Notes: a model not told the origin generated them from the letters alone. 64,000 bases of DNA from Paenibacillus sp. 37 (GCF_008386395.1 NZ_CP043761.1:5642001-5706000), one strand, 5' to 3'; positions 7,491 to 17,599 are shown, numbered from the stretch's first letter. Made by a program: numbers and translations.

Positions 7491-9668
7491 TCAGCGCTGC
7501 GCGGCTGTAAACGAAGAATCGATATGCGCCTCACGGAGCTGCTGATTCATTTTATGCGCTTCAATGCCAGCCAAGAGCACAATGCCAATCCCGTGGGTAT
7601 CGTTCAGATTCCATCCCAGATTATCGCGATAATACAAGGCTGTAAACGAGTACCCGGAACCGCGGCATACCCCGTATATATTACCTTTATAGTCAATCGA
7701 CAAACGTGTCATGCCTTCCCATCCTTTGCGCACTGCCTCCAGATAAGGCTCTGGCTGTTCCAGCCAGCCTTCCCGAATACCACGGGCATAAGCGTAGATG
7801 AACATGGACGTGCAGGAGGTTTCTTCATACGAATCCGGGCGGTTCAGCACCTGATGCCAAAGTCCATTTTCCCCTTGCAGCGCCAGATAACCTTGACTTA
7901 GATCACGATAGAAACGTAACAGTTCCGGCCGCTTCGCATGATCATGTGGCAGGATGGATAACAATTCGGTTAATGAAAAGAGCACCCAGCCGTTCCCTCG
8001 TCCCCATGGAATACCTGTCGCCCGACCACGCACAAAATCATACACATGGGACATGATCTGTTGATCGGGAAGGTAGAGGTATTTACGGAACATCAGAAAC
8101 TGATTGATCGCATCATCCCAATACGCCCTATCTCCTGTCAACTGACCATAACGCATCAGAAAAGGTGTACTCATGTACAAGTCATCACACCACATCGTCT
8201 CTTGACGCATCTCCCCACTGCCGCGAACCCGGTAAAAGGCGCCATCCTCCAGACGTTCCTGCTCATCCGTAATGTAGCCCGCAATCCGATCCGCGGTATC
8301 TCTTCCCCCACGAATATCGCCCAACTCCATCGCAGCAAGCAGTGTAGAGCCAAACGAACCGCAATCATCCAGACTGTCTATCGCAGACAGTTGATTATTG
8401 ATTCCTGCCGCACCATACCCTTCCCGATCCCATAAGCCGTAGTGATCAAATGAAGTGCTCAGTTCAATATGTTGCCGCACATACTGAATGTAATCATCCC
8501 GCCCCAATTCCTGTCCCATCTGGAGAAGTCCAAGCAGGGTAACGCCAAGCGGATAATTCCACTTTCCGTAATGTGTATTCTCCAGATAGGGACGAACATG
8601 CGTATCGGGAAGATCTACACGCCAATACACACCTTGTGCGCCATCATCAAATACGGTATCTGTTCGCACGATGTCGGCGTGCGATGGTTCAGCACCGGGA
8701 GCAAACACACCTGTGTACAGCCAGGGATCAGAGCACCCCGCAACCGGATGAGGAGGTTTCAATCTCCAGCCTGTGGAACCCGAACGCTCGGCATCTTCCA
8801 ACTGGAATCCCCATGAACCGCCAACTGCCTGAATTTCACCTTTCGCGACCAAATCAGATGAACCGTAACGGCGCGGGAGTTCAACGTGAAAATTACCACT
8901 ACCTCCAGCAGAGTATACTTCCGTGCCATCCACATACAGAGTCAAAGCTCCATCATGACGGCCTTGTAAAATAACTGACGTTGATCCTGGCAAGGTTACA
9001 TTCAGTTTGGACCACGCATAGGCAACAGCCCGTTGTTCGGTACCAAAGATGCGGGCAAAAGAACCCATGCTCTGCTCCTCAACTGTCCAGTCCCTTCGCG
9101 GATACCAGGAAAGGCCAGTTTCTTCTTCTGTCATGCCGTCACGAGGAAGAGATAATACAGGTTCATCGACGGGTTCCGAATATAACCAGCCCTCCTGTCC
9201 TTGACGATCTGCCCCAGGAGTGAGGAAGTGCAGCGGGAAATTTTTGAAAGAGGCTGTTCCGTAGATACCGCCGAATCCCACTTCTGTTTTGACAAAACAT
9301 AGCAACACATCATTCCAGCCATAGTTAACGGAAATTGGAATCTGGGTTCTTCGCTCAGGAAATAACTCCTGCAACAACTCAGACTTGAATACCTCTTCGC
9401 CGTTCACATAGATCGTCACCGGACTATAACAGTTCAGGCCTGTATTTAACGTTGTATTCTGCTCGCTCCATAACTTGCCCCATACATACACGTACTGCCC
9501 TGCATGCGCCTCTGCACATTTCTCATTCAGATTCAGGTCGTAGCGATAGTCCCCAAGTCTACGAAAACCACCCTGATGATAAGCTCTGAACAAAAATGAA
9601 TGTTGCGGGTGATCGCCAATATAACGCTGAGCCACCGTAGTCAATATATCCGGAATTGAATCGTACAC
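7491..9668 (-). CDS. GH105 unsaturated rhamnogalacturonyl hydrolase
   Basis: Predicted 725-residue cytosolic glycosidase. The C-terminal half (about 350-690) is a GH88/GH105 (alpha/alpha)6 barrel like B. subtilis YteR/YesR, which removes the unsaturated galacturonyl residue from rhamnogalacturonan fragments. The W-C-D-D-L-Y-M segment holds the expected catalytic Asp, and W-G-R-G-N-G-W and E-E-T-S-C-T are further family marks. The N-terminal 330 residues look like beta-sandwich modules. The annotated GTG at 9668 has a poor ribosome site, while coding-like frame continues upstream to 9716 next to GGAAGGGAG, so the true start is uncertain. It is the last gene of the polysaccharide locus. Confidence 0.85.
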   Translation of the reverse strand: MYDSIPDILTTVAQRYIGDHPQHSFLFRAYHQGGFRRLGDYRYDLNLNEKCAEAHAGQYVYVWGKLWSEQNTTLNTGLNCYSPVTIYVNGEEVFKSELLQELFPERRTQIPISVNYGWNDVLLCFVKTEVGFGGIYGTASFKNFPLHFLTPGADRQGQEGWLYSEPVDEPVLSLPRDGMTEEETGLSWYPRRDWTVEEQSMGSFARIFGTEQRAVAYAWSKLNVTLPGSTSVILQGRHDGALTLYVDGTEVYSAGGSGNFHVELPRRYGSSDLVAKGEIQAVGGSWGFQLEDAERSGSTGWRLKPPHPVAGCSDPWLYTGVFAPGAEPSHADIVRTDTVFDDGAQGVYWRVDLPDTHVRPYLENTHYGKWNYPLGVTLLGLLQMGQELGRDDYIQYVRQHIELSTSFDHYGLWDREGYGAAGINNQLSAIDSLDDCGSFGSTLLAAMELGDIRGGRDTADRIAGYITDEQERLEDGAFYRVRGSGEMRQETMWCDDLYMSTPFLMRYGQLTGDRAYWDDAINQFLMFRKYLYLPDQQIMSHVYDFVRGRATGIPWGRGNGWVLFSLTELLSILPHDHAKRPELLRFYRDLSQGYLALQGENGLWHQVLNRPDSYEETSCTSMFIYAYARGIREGWLEQPEPYLEAVRKGWEGMTRLSIDYKGNIYGVCRGSGYSFTALYYRDNLGWNLNDTHGIGIVLLAGIEAHKMNQQLREAHIDSSFTAAQR

Positions 9669-9725
9669 CTTGCCTGCAATCGCCTCGTTCTCATGGAAAT
9701 AACGAATGATCGTCAGCTCCCTTCC

Positions 9726-10547
9726 TTATACCTTGATTCGTTCGCTTAGCCGCAATGTCTCTCCGCCCTGCACTTCAACAACCTGTTGATCTGCCGTGAA
9801 CCAAACCGGGATGGCAGACGGATTATGGATGATGGATCGATCGGCTGAACACTCCAATCGTTGCACCGCTTTCCAATAGGCAATCACTTCGATGTTCGTC
9901 GCGTACCAGATGTCGTTCCTGCCGCCAATCTGCTCACCAAACTGTTCGATGATCTCCCAGTTGTCGTTGTCATTGAACTCGTAACTATGACCCCAGACGT
10001 AGAGTAATAGTGGCGTACCTGTTTTGGAATGTTGGATAAAACGTTTGGCATGTCCCGCCAGATCATGGTTATGATGACAGGTCGGGTGCCATTCAAGGGG
10101 ACGGTCTGGCAACGTGTATCTGCCATGTGATTCAACGGTACGAGCATAATCGATGCCAAGCCACTCCAGCTTTGTACTTAACGCACGGTCGTACCCTCCG
10201 TTGGGATAAGCCATGCCTCGTACCGGATAACCGACGAGCTGCTCCAAGGCTTTTCGGTCTTCCATAATCTCTTCGGTCAATAGTTCATTCGGAACATAAG
10301 GTAGCGTAGGGTGAGTAACGGTGTGAACGGCTACTTCATGCCCCGTATAAAGTTCAGCGACTTCCCCAGCCTCAATGCGGCCTGGATTACCCAAGGTACC
10401 GGAGTTCAGATTAAAGGTTCCCCGTAGACCATACCGATTACAGATCTCCACCAGTCTGCGATCATGCACCACTCCGTCGTCATAACTGAGCGTTAACGCT
10501 TTCATCACACCACCTGGATAGCGGTCAAACTGAATACGATGTCCCAT
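9726..10547 (-). CDS. Polysaccharide deacetylase (CE4-like)
   Basis: Predicted 273-residue polysaccharide deacetylase. It has the D-D metal/catalytic pair (L-S-Y-D-D-G) near residue 23, H-T-V-T-H near 80 as the second motif, and A-Y-P-N-G-G as the third. No signal peptide is seen, so it probably works in the cytosol on imported, acetylated oligosaccharides, consistent with its place between two glycosidase genes. A weak AAAGGAG lies upstream of the ATG at 10547. It is 17 bases from the GH106-like gene and 57 from the GH105 gene, so this is one operon. Confidence 0.82.
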   Translation of the reverse strand: MGHRIQFDRYPGGVMKALTLSYDDGVVHDRRLVEICNRYGLRGTFNLNSGTLGNPGRIEAGEVAELYTGHEVAVHTVTHPTLPYVPNELLTEEIMEDRKALEQLVGYPVRGMAYPNGGYDRALSTKLEWLGIDYARTVESHGRYTLPDRPLEWHPTCHHNHDLAGHAKRFIQHSKTGTPLLLYVWGHSYEFNDNDNWEIIEQFGEQIGGRNDIWYATNIEVIAYWKAVQRLECSADRSIIHNPSAIPVWFTADQQVVEVQGGETLRLSERIKV

Positions 10548-10564
10548 CCCTTACTTCCACTCCT

Positions 10565-13500
10565 TTATCCTAATTCTTCAACAGGTAAATGACCTGCATC
10601 CTGTAATCGATGATGTTCCGAATCAAAATACGTACCTTCCAGCAGACCGATCAATGTGTTGGTAATCCGCACTTCAATGTCGTTGTCTCCCGGACGCAAC
10701 GAGGAGGCCTCTCCCTTCCAGCGATACGGAGACCAGCATCTCACACCCAGACTATGTCCGTTCACCCGCACTTCTACCACATCCTGCACACGCCAATCGC
10801 TAAATTCCAGTTCAAACGAGGTAATATCTTCCCCTGGCTCATCCAGCCAGAACGTGCGTTTATAACTCATTTCCCCGGCAAAATAGGGATACAGCGGCTG
10901 CGGTTCAGGTCCGATACGAAGGGCCGTGTCCGACTCCCGTACAAGCGAAGCCATGCCTTCATGATGGAACTCCACGCCGAATCTTCCCTGTAGATACAGG
11001 GGATCCACGATGCCATCCTCATCTTTCGTTACCTGCACAATCACCGTCATTTCGTTAAGACCGCTGTGCAGCAGCTCTGTAATATCACAAGCGATATTAT
11101 TGTGGTCGGTTATTTCAATTGGATCGAATTGTTCCTTTTCAAGCAGATGCCCATTAATCTCCATCGACCAAGTGCCCGAGACCGCCGCTCTGTCCATGAA
11201 TAAAAGGCATGCAGGCAATGCCGTTCTCAGCTCAAATGTGGTCGTATAACGGCACTCGATCGGGTAAGCGACGGATGCCTTTTTCGGTGTGCCAAACACC
11301 TGATTAAACTGGACTGGCAGATGCTGCTGCTCCGATAATTCTGCCGTCTGATCAATAAACGGTTTTACAGCTACATGCTGGCTTTCCAGAATCACACCAT
11401 TAGCATTGGAAGCCTGAAGATGGAATTGTCCCATTCGCAAAATGTTAGGCTGCACCGTTTCCAGTCGCCATGGCCCTTCCGAAGGGACCATGATCTTACG
11501 GGCCTGATTAGCTCCTGCCGATACAGCCGTTACGAACCCCGAACCGGTTTTGTCTGTTACATCCACCTTCGTTGTTAATGCCTCTTCCTTCGCAGGTTGT
11601 AAAGTAAGACGAACAGCATGTGCTTCATAAGGCGCCAGCGTAAGTGAAATACAACATTCCCCGCCACTGCTCGTATACGGTAATGTCTGAAGCTGTCCTG
11701 TCTCCAGATCAAGTCGTTCTGCCACCAGACAAGCACCCTCTGTCTGCTCCGTTCCATCCCACAGCTGTCTGGCGACCAGCTTCAATTGACCCTTCAGGTC
11801 CTGACCCTCCTGATTGGTCAAAAAAACCATGTGCTCTCCAGGCGACAATTGACGGGTGTGCATCAACAGGGAGGCGCTCTCCTCCTCCATAATCCAGCAG
11901 ATGGGTTCGGGCAACACCTGATCGAGCAGGAGAGAGATCAGCTCCAGCGAAAAGTCATCTCCCTGCCCCGTTCCTGCGGGTAGAAAATAAGCATTCCCCT
12001 CACCTTGATGCCACATGGTTTCACGGTTATCGTGACCCGTGTCCCCTCCACGGCCCCAGTACACCTCTTGCGGCTGCTCGCCCGCACCAAAGAACTGGGT
12101 AGCTTCATCTCCCTCCGGACTTCCCGGCTGAATCGCAATATGTGGAGGCATCCCAACAGAAATGACGGTCCCTCCCTGATGAACGAATCGCTTCACCTGT
12201 TCCCAGGCCGCGGCCTCCAGATTCAGCATCGGTGGCAGAATCAGTACGTCATAACGGGCAACGCCGAGCTGAATGATGCCATCCGTTAAGTCAGCTTCCG
12301 CCAACAACTCGGGATCAAGGTGATCATAGTCACGTCTGTTTTCGAGCAGATGGGTAGTAATCCGCATCCAGTCCTTCGTCAGGCGCTCCAGTTGCGCGCG
12401 TTCTAATTCGTCCTCGCCGCTATACTCAAATCCATGCAGCGGATTACCCATCAGACTCCAGAATGTCGTCGTTGGGTCAAGGACGGCAATACGAATATCT
12501 GCTGCTCCGGTGCTCATGAGATAGCTCAAACGTCCGGTATAATCCCCCAACTGCCGGAAATGCTTCCAGTAGGGATTCTGTAAAAATTGAGATGGCGGTG
12601 CGTCATGCTTCGCAAGCCCACCAATCGTATAGAAAAAGGCGTGAAAGTTATAAAAATTGGTGCCCATGGCGGCCATGCGATCAATCATCCACTTGGCATC
12701 CTGTAGCGTCATGGACCAGCCTACACTGTGAAAACATTCAATCAGATTGCGGCTTCGGCCCAATTGCCGGGAAAGCGAACTGACCATCTTGGGATTGTCA
12801 CGCATCTTTTGGCCATATCGTTCCAGAATCCACGATAAGGATCGTCCAATTTTCTCATGGGCCGAATCACCACCTGGCATATGGCTGAACAACTGGGTGG
12901 TCATCCGTACTCCAGGCACCTCAGCCGCATAATGGATTCCTGCTTCCTCACACCAGTCATGCACCTGTTTGTGATAGGACTCCCTGAGAAGCAGGTGCAG
13001 TGACTGGTAATAGTCATACCGAATCCGATGCGCGTCCGGAACATCACCATATAACAGCGCCGGTAGCGAATCGATCAGACTATAACCACAACGCTCGCTG
13101 AAATAACGGGGAAGCTGTGGTGACCAGGGGATACGACCCAGCGGTGCAATCTCATCCGAGAACATGCCTTTGATTACGCTTTCAAATTGATTTCCAACCG
13201 CTGACTTATAACGCTCATGTGTCAGTTCAATAAAACGGCTCATCGCTTCCTTGTGACAAGGATCAACAAAGTTGCCGTAATATTTGAAATCGTCGATCTC
13301 CATTTCTTGAAATATAATCAACTCCCAATCACCCGGGGGAACATCCCACAACAAGCGGAACGCTGTTTGGTAGGTGAAGAACCGCTTGCGGTTATACGAT
13401 GTGAGTCCTGTCTCCTGATACACCTGGTCCGTCTGGATATTGCCGATTTTGCTGCGCAAATCAATGGATTCATGCCACAACCGTTTGCCCTGTGCATCCT

Positions 13501-13918
13501 TGGGAATCGCCTTGGCAACCAAGACTCGTCCCCATGGCAACTCCAGTTCCACAGCTTCTCCGCCCTGAACCACCAGCTGGTGATGTATGAGCTGTCGCTG
13601 CTTCGCTTCAGGGAAATCAAGGGTCACTTCCCCGCCAGCCATCCCGCTTGGATATGGATATTCGTCATATAACCATACCTGCATGCCATGGTCGGCAGCT
13701 GCCTGCACTGCAACCCGCACCTTATCGAACCATGCTTCAGAGAGATAGGGAATCTGTAGTCCCTGACGCGGACAGATGAAGAATCCGCCTACACCTTGCG
13801 CGGCCATCTCAGCCACCTGCCGCTTAATCTGCTCTTCTTCCATATCCCCGTTCCAGAACCAAAAGGGATGAACCCGGTACTGCGCCTCGGGATTTTCAAA
13901 TGCATCCCCGTTCCACAT
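10565..13918 (-). CDS. Large glycoside hydrolase, GH106 (alpha-L-rhamnosidase)-like
   Basis: Predicted 1117-residue enzyme without a signal peptide. The N-terminal F-W-F-W-N-G-D-M, the G-V-G-G-F-F-I-C-P-R-Q-G strand, the Y-D-E-Y-P-Y-P-S-G segment and F-S-D-E-I resemble the GH106 family, which cleaves alpha-L-rhamnosyl links. The middle has a glutamine-amidotransferase-like accessory fold, and the last 250 residues look like paired GH2-type sugar-binding sandwiches. Together with the GH105 gene this points to rhamnogalacturonan use. Start at 13918 with GGGAGGAAGG upstream. Assignment to GH106 rather than a neighbouring unclassified clan is from motif memory. Confidence 0.72.
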   Translation of the reverse strand: MWNGDAFENPEAQYRVHPFWFWNGDMEEEQIKRQVAEMAAQGVGGFFICPRQGLQIPYLSEAWFDKVRVAVQAAADHGMQVWLYDEYPYPSGMAGGEVTLDFPEAKQRQLIHHQLVVQGGEAVELELPWGRVLVAKAIPKDAQGKRLWHESIDLRSKIGNIQTDQVYQETGLTSYNRKRFFTYQTAFRLLWDVPPGDWELIIFQEMEIDDFKYYGNFVDPCHKEAMSRFIELTHERYKSAVGNQFESVIKGMFSDEIAPLGRIPWSPQLPRYFSERCGYSLIDSLPALLYGDVPDAHRIRYDYYQSLHLLLRESYHKQVHDWCEEAGIHYAAEVPGVRMTTQLFSHMPGGDSAHEKIGRSLSWILERYGQKMRDNPKMVSSLSRQLGRSRNLIECFHSVGWSMTLQDAKWMIDRMAAMGTNFYNFHAFFYTIGGLAKHDAPPSQFLQNPYWKHFRQLGDYTGRLSYLMSTGAADIRIAVLDPTTTFWSLMGNPLHGFEYSGEDELERAQLERLTKDWMRITTHLLENRRDYDHLDPELLAEADLTDGIIQLGVARYDVLILPPMLNLEAAAWEQVKRFVHQGGTVISVGMPPHIAIQPGSPEGDEATQFFGAGEQPQEVYWGRGGDTGHDNRETMWHQGEGNAYFLPAGTGQGDDFSLELISLLLDQVLPEPICWIMEEESASLLMHTRQLSPGEHMVFLTNQEGQDLKGQLKLVARQLWDGTEQTEGACLVAERLDLETGQLQTLPYTSSGGECCISLTLAPYEAHAVRLTLQPAKEEALTTKVDVTDKTGSGFVTAVSAGANQARKIMVPSEGPWRLETVQPNILRMGQFHLQASNANGVILESQHVAVKPFIDQTAELSEQQHLPVQFNQVFGTPKKASVAYPIECRYTTTFELRTALPACLLFMDRAAVSGTWSMEINGHLLEKEQFDPIEITDHNNIACDITELLHSGLNEMTVIVQVTKDEDGIVDPLYLQGRFGVEFHHEGMASLVRESDTALRIGPEPQPLYPYFAGEMSYKRTFWLDEPGEDITSFELEFSDWRVQDVVEVRVNGHSLGVRCWSPYRWKGEASSLRPGDNDIEVRITNTLIGLLEGTYFDSEHHRLQDAGHLPVEELG

Positions 13919-14093
13919 GTTGCCTTCCTCCCTGCATGTTCAAGAGTGGTCGTTAAACTTTACTAATAACGTTCATTTAAGTTCAAATAGGTTTGTTTCG
14001 CTTTGATTATACATCAAAAACCATATTCAGGAAGTCATAATTTCCAGAAGGTTGGATGATTTTTTTGTTCACGGATCGAGCCATTACAGCGAT

Positions 14094-14146
14094 AAAAAAA
14101 GCCCGACTGTCCCCGTTACCCTGAAAGCACGGCTGCCGGGCTTTTT
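14094..14146 (-). terminator. Terminator after the sugar-binding-protein gene
   Basis: The stem AAAAAGCCCG / CGGGCTTTTTTT with a long internal loop ends in a T run on the minus strand. It separates the ABC genes from the downstream glycosidase genes and probably sets their expression ratio. Confidence 0.7.
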
Positions 14147-14155
14147 CTTATAAGA

Positions 14156-15661
14156 CTACTTCAGTGCAGCGTACAGTTCATTGACTTCTTTCACATAATC
14201 GTCTCCGCCGTTGTTCTTCCACAGGGTAACAGCATCTTCGAATCCTTTCTCATCAATCTGACCTACGATATATTTGATCCGTGCATCGTTAATGATATTG
14301 TCCAGCTGCGGTCCTTTCTGAGCATAAACATCAGAGATCAGCGGTTCACCAGGATTGGCGATGACAATCTCTTCGTTGGCCTTCTGCACCTGTGCAACCT
14401 TTTCACGGACAGGTGTCTGTTGTACGCGAAGCGTTTTGTCCTCGGGAACAAACATCAAAATCTGATTCAAGCCCTGCAGATCGCGGAGAGCAAGCTTGTC
14501 AGTGGATGGAATGATATAGTTTTCTTTTTTCTCATACTGCTTGCCTTCCAGTCCATTCCCAAGCAGCGCCTGCAATTCTGGCTCATTGAGTTGATCCAGA
14601 AAGCTTAGCACCTTCTTCAGTTCCTCTTCGGTTTTGACACTGCCTTTGGAGATGGCAATCATTCCGGAATATCCGGACGTTGGCATATCCCGCAGCCCCT
14701 TCGGACCTTCCATGGCTTGCAGCACATCCACCCGTCCTGTCGCATTCGGATCTTTATCAAGTATTTTCTGGTCCATGCGCTGGGCATTATCTGCCACATC
14801 GACCATGACACCCGCTTGCCCATTCACAAATGGGTCAGGCAGTTTCGTTGCATCCATCACGGCAAAGTCCTTGTTCACCAGACCCTCGCTGTAGATCTGA
14901 CGGAAAAATTTCAGTGCTTCCATGTATTCTGGTGTCTCATGCGCCGGAATCAGACCTCCGCTGCCATCATCTCCCCATTTGTTAGGAGCACCGAACCATA
15001 CCTGCATGTTATCCCACGGGCCCGTGAATTTGCTGGCTACCAGACCGTACGTATCATCCTTTCCGTTACCGTCCGGGTCATCCTTCGTGAACGCTTTCAA
15101 TACATTGTAAAATTCATCAATCGTCTTTGGATCTTCCAGCCCCAGATTCGCCAGCCAGTCCTTACGGATAGTCACCCCATTACGTCCCAGAGGGCGAGCC
15201 CGATAAATCCCATACGTTTTGCCATCGATAGAGGCATTATTGGTGATGATTTCATTCATTTGGCTCAGGTTCGGATAGTCCTTCAGATAAGGACCCAGTT
15301 CCCAGAACGCTCCGGTTCGTGCCGCATTAATGAAACTTGGAGACTTCCCTAACACCACCATAATCTGAGGCAGCTTTCCCGAGGCCAGTGTAATGTTGAA
15401 TTTGTCTTCATACGAGCTGCTTGGCACCCACTGCAAGTTCACGTCCACCTTGGTCAGTTCTTCAAGCTTCTGTATGACCGGGCTGTTGTCCGGCGGATTC
15501 TCCGCTTCAAAGTTCGGTAGCATAATCGTGAGCTGATCGGTGCCACTCGTAGCGGTTCCTGAATCTGCTTTGTCCGTGGAGCATGCGCCCAGAATTGTAC
15601 TAAGTACCAGTGACGCAGAGAGTAGCAGTGCCCCTTTTTTGAATCCGTTTTTTTGTCCCAT
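14156..15661 (-). CDS. Sugar ABC transporter solute-binding lipoprotein (LplA-like)
   Basis: Predicted 501-residue lipoprotein that captures oligosaccharides outside the membrane. A lysine-containing signal precedes the lipobox L-G-A-C near residue 27. Length and the M-L-P-N-F, P-D-G-N-G-K-D-D-T-Y-G and F-L-D-Q-L-N-E-P-E segments fit the LplA/YtcQ/YesO group. AAGGGGGAG lies upstream of the ATG. It follows the two permease genes in one operon and has its own terminator. No ATPase is encoded here, as is usual for this group, which shares an MsmX-type ATPase. Confidence 0.88.
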   Translation of the reverse strand: MGQKNGFKKGALLLSASLVLSTILGACSTDKADSGTATSGTDQLTIMLPNFEAENPPDNSPVIQKLEELTKVDVNLQWVPSSSYEDKFNITLASGKLPQIMVVLGKSPSFINAARTGAFWELGPYLKDYPNLSQMNEIITNNASIDGKTYGIYRARPLGRNGVTIRKDWLANLGLEDPKTIDEFYNVLKAFTKDDPDGNGKDDTYGLVASKFTGPWDNMQVWFGAPNKWGDDGSGGLIPAHETPEYMEALKFFRQIYSEGLVNKDFAVMDATKLPDPFVNGQAGVMVDVADNAQRMDQKILDKDPNATGRVDVLQAMEGPKGLRDMPTSGYSGMIAISKGSVKTEEELKKVLSFLDQLNEPELQALLGNGLEGKQYEKKENYIIPSTDKLALRDLQGLNQILMFVPEDKTLRVQQTPVREKVAQVQKANEEIVIANPGEPLISDVYAQKGPQLDNIINDARIKYIVGQIDEKGFEDAVTLWKNNGGDDYVKEVNELYAALK

Positions 15662-15679
15662 ACGTTCTCCCCCTTGGCT

Positions 15680-16567
15680 TTAGCCTTTGATTGAACCTAA
15701 CATGACACCTTTGGCAAAATGCTTCTGCAAAAACGGATACACCAGCAAAATCGGAATGGTACCTACAACGATCACCGCCATTTTGATCGACTGCTCTGGT
15801 GGCTGAACAAAATTGGGGTCCATGTTTGCCATATCTCCGACACTGGCTTGCGAGAGTAACACGATCTGTCTCAGCATGACTTGCAGTGGCCATTTGTCAC
15901 TGTCGGAGATGTACAGCAGTGCCGAGAAAAAGTTGTTCCAATGTCCCACGGCGTAAAACAAGGCAAACGTGGCAATGACTGGCTTCGATAAAGGCAGTAC
16001 GATTCGCCACAGCACCCCGAGATCCGAACAGCCATCGATGCGGGCCGCTTCCTCCAGCCCGGGCGGCATTTGCTGAAAAAAGTTTTTGACAACTATTAAG
16101 TTAAAAGCGCTGATCGCGCCAGGAAGCATAAGGGCCCAGTAGGAATCAAGCAGTCCCAGTCCACGAATGACGAGATACGTTGGAATCATGCCACCGCCAA
16201 ATAACATCGAGAAGATCACCATGTTCATCATGACGTTGCGACCCCAAAAGTCACTTCTGGATAGTGGATAAGCCATCGTTAGTGTGAAAAACAGATTGAC
16301 CAGTGTACCTGCCACCGTGATGAAAATGGAAACACCAATGCTGCGAAAGATCGTGGACGATGAAAAGATATACTCATACGCGCTGAGGGAAAACACCTTC
16401 GGAATGAGGAAAAAACTGCGTTCGGTAATCTCGGCTTCCGTTGCGAAAGAATTCCCTATAATATACAGGAACGGAAGGACAGTTAATATGCCCAGAATCC
16501 CCAGCATGACGTAATTGAAGATATCAAATACCTTGCCGGCAGGGCTGTTGTATAGACGGCTGTTCAT
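15680..16567 (-). CDS. Sugar ABC permease (LplC/YtcP-like)
   Basis: Predicted 295-residue inner-membrane permease with about six helices. The EAA loop (E-E-A-A-R-I-D-G-C-S) that contacts the ATPase is near residue 175. It is the MalG-type partner of the next permease and ends in the typical G-V-M-L-G-S-I-K-G. AGGAGGAG lies upstream of the start. It is 12 bases from the upstream permease and 18 from the binding-protein gene, within one transcription unit. Confidence 0.9.
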   Translation of the reverse strand: MNSRLYNSPAGKVFDIFNYVMLGILGILTVLPFLYIIGNSFATEAEITERSFFLIPKVFSLSAYEYIFSSSTIFRSIGVSIFITVAGTLVNLFFTLTMAYPLSRSDFWGRNVMMNMVIFSMLFGGGMIPTYLVIRGLGLLDSYWALMLPGAISAFNLIVVKNFFQQMPPGLEEAARIDGCSDLGVLWRIVLPLSKPVIATFALFYAVGHWNNFFSALLYISDSDKWPLQVMLRQIVLLSQASVGDMANMDPNFVQPPEQSIKMAVIVVGTIPILLVYPFLQKHFAKGVMLGSIKG

Positions 16568-16579
16568 GGGCGCTCCTCC

Positions 16580-17566
16580 TTAATAAATTCCGGGATGGCC
16601 GAATTTTTTCGCAAGTTTATTACTGCCAAGCACCAGGATAATCCCCACCACAGACTTGAATAGTCCAACAGCAGTACTGTAACTGAATGCACCTTGCGTA
16701 ATCCCTACCGTGTACACATACGTATCAAATACGTCCGCTACATCCCGGTTGAGGGAGTTGGTCATCAGATAGATCTGCTCAAATCCGGTATCGAGGAAGT
16801 TCCCCAGTCTGAGAATAAGCAAAATGACTATGGTCGTACGAATGGCTGGAAGCGTGATATGCCACATCCGTCGTAATCGTCCGGCGCCATCCACAATGGA
16901 GGCTTCATATTGTTCCGTATCGACACCTGCGAGGGCTGCCAAGAAAATGATTGTGCCCCAACCCATCTCCTTCCACATCATCTGAACAATAATCAGCGGA
17001 CGGAACGAACCCGGACTGGAGAGTACATCAATAGGCTTGCCTGTAATCCAGGCGATCAGGTCGTATAACACCCCGCCCTGCGGGGTCAGAAACACATACG
17101 TGATACTGGCGATAATCACCATGGATACAAAATGGGGTACATAGACCAGCGTTTGAATCGTTCTTTTGAAGAAAGCGACCCGAATTTCATTTAATAATAA
17201 AGCTATAATGATCGGTGCCGGGAAAAAGAAGATAAGATCATACAGCGCAAGAACCAGCGTATTGCGTAATAGTCGGAAGAAGTCCGGGTTGGAGAAAAAG
17301 TTCGTAAAGTTCTCCAGCCCCACCCAGTTGCTCTCCCGAATGCCAAGGAAAGGCTGGTAGTCCTGAAAGGCAATGATGATCCCCCACATGGGCAAGTATT
17401 TAAAGATGACAAAGTACAAAAAGCCGGGAAGCACAAGTACATATAACCATTTGTTTCGTTTAATCTGCCTTTTCCAATTGGACTCCTGTTTTAATGGCCT
17501 TGTGGCCATATCCGCTTGAGCAGTTGCAGCGCCGTTGGTATTCCAGTCCGTCTTCCCGTTCATCAT
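16580..17566 (-). CDS. Sugar ABC permease (LplB/YteP-like)
   Basis: Predicted 328-residue MalF-type permease. A polar N-terminal extension of about 35 residues precedes six helices, and the EAA-type loop (Y-E-A-S-I-V-D-G-A-G) is near residue 225. The L-P-G-F-L-Y-F-V-I-F-K-Y start and the G-H-P-G-I-Y end are typical of the LplB group. GGGAGGGGAG lies upstream of the ATG. It is the first gene of the operon and has a perfect cre site 20 bases upstream, so catabolite control by CcpA is expected. Confidence 0.9.
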   Translation of the reverse strand: MMNGKTDWNTNGAATAQADMATRPLKQESNWKRQIKRNKWLYVLVLPGFLYFVIFKYLPMWGIIIAFQDYQPFLGIRESNWVGLENFTNFFSNPDFFRLLRNTLVLALYDLIFFFPAPIIIALLLNEIRVAFFKRTIQTLVYVPHFVSMVIIASITYVFLTPQGGVLYDLIAWITGKPIDVLSSPGSFRPLIIVQMMWKEMGWGTIIFLAALAGVDTEQYEASIVDGAGRLRRMWHITLPAIRTTIVILLILRLGNFLDTGFEQIYLMTNSLNRDVADVFDTYVYTVGITQGAFSYSTAVGLFKSVVGIILVLGSNKLAKKFGHPGIY

Positions 17567-17585
17567 GTCTCCCCTCCCTCAACGA

Positions 17586-17599
17586 TGTAAGCGTTATCA
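17586..17599. promoter_or_regulatory. cre site (CcpA operator)
   Basis: TGTAAGCGTTATCA matches the Bacillus cre consensus TGWNANCGNTNWCA at every fixed position and lies 20 bases upstream of the first ABC permease start. Confidence 0.82.

Noticed and set aside
7419..7901. 160-residue frame opposite the GH105 gene end
   Set aside because: It is antisense to a well-supported enzyme and its composition follows from that gene's codons.
14717..15352. 211-residue frame antisense to the sugar-binding protein
   Set aside because: Shadow of a strongly supported lipoprotein gene.
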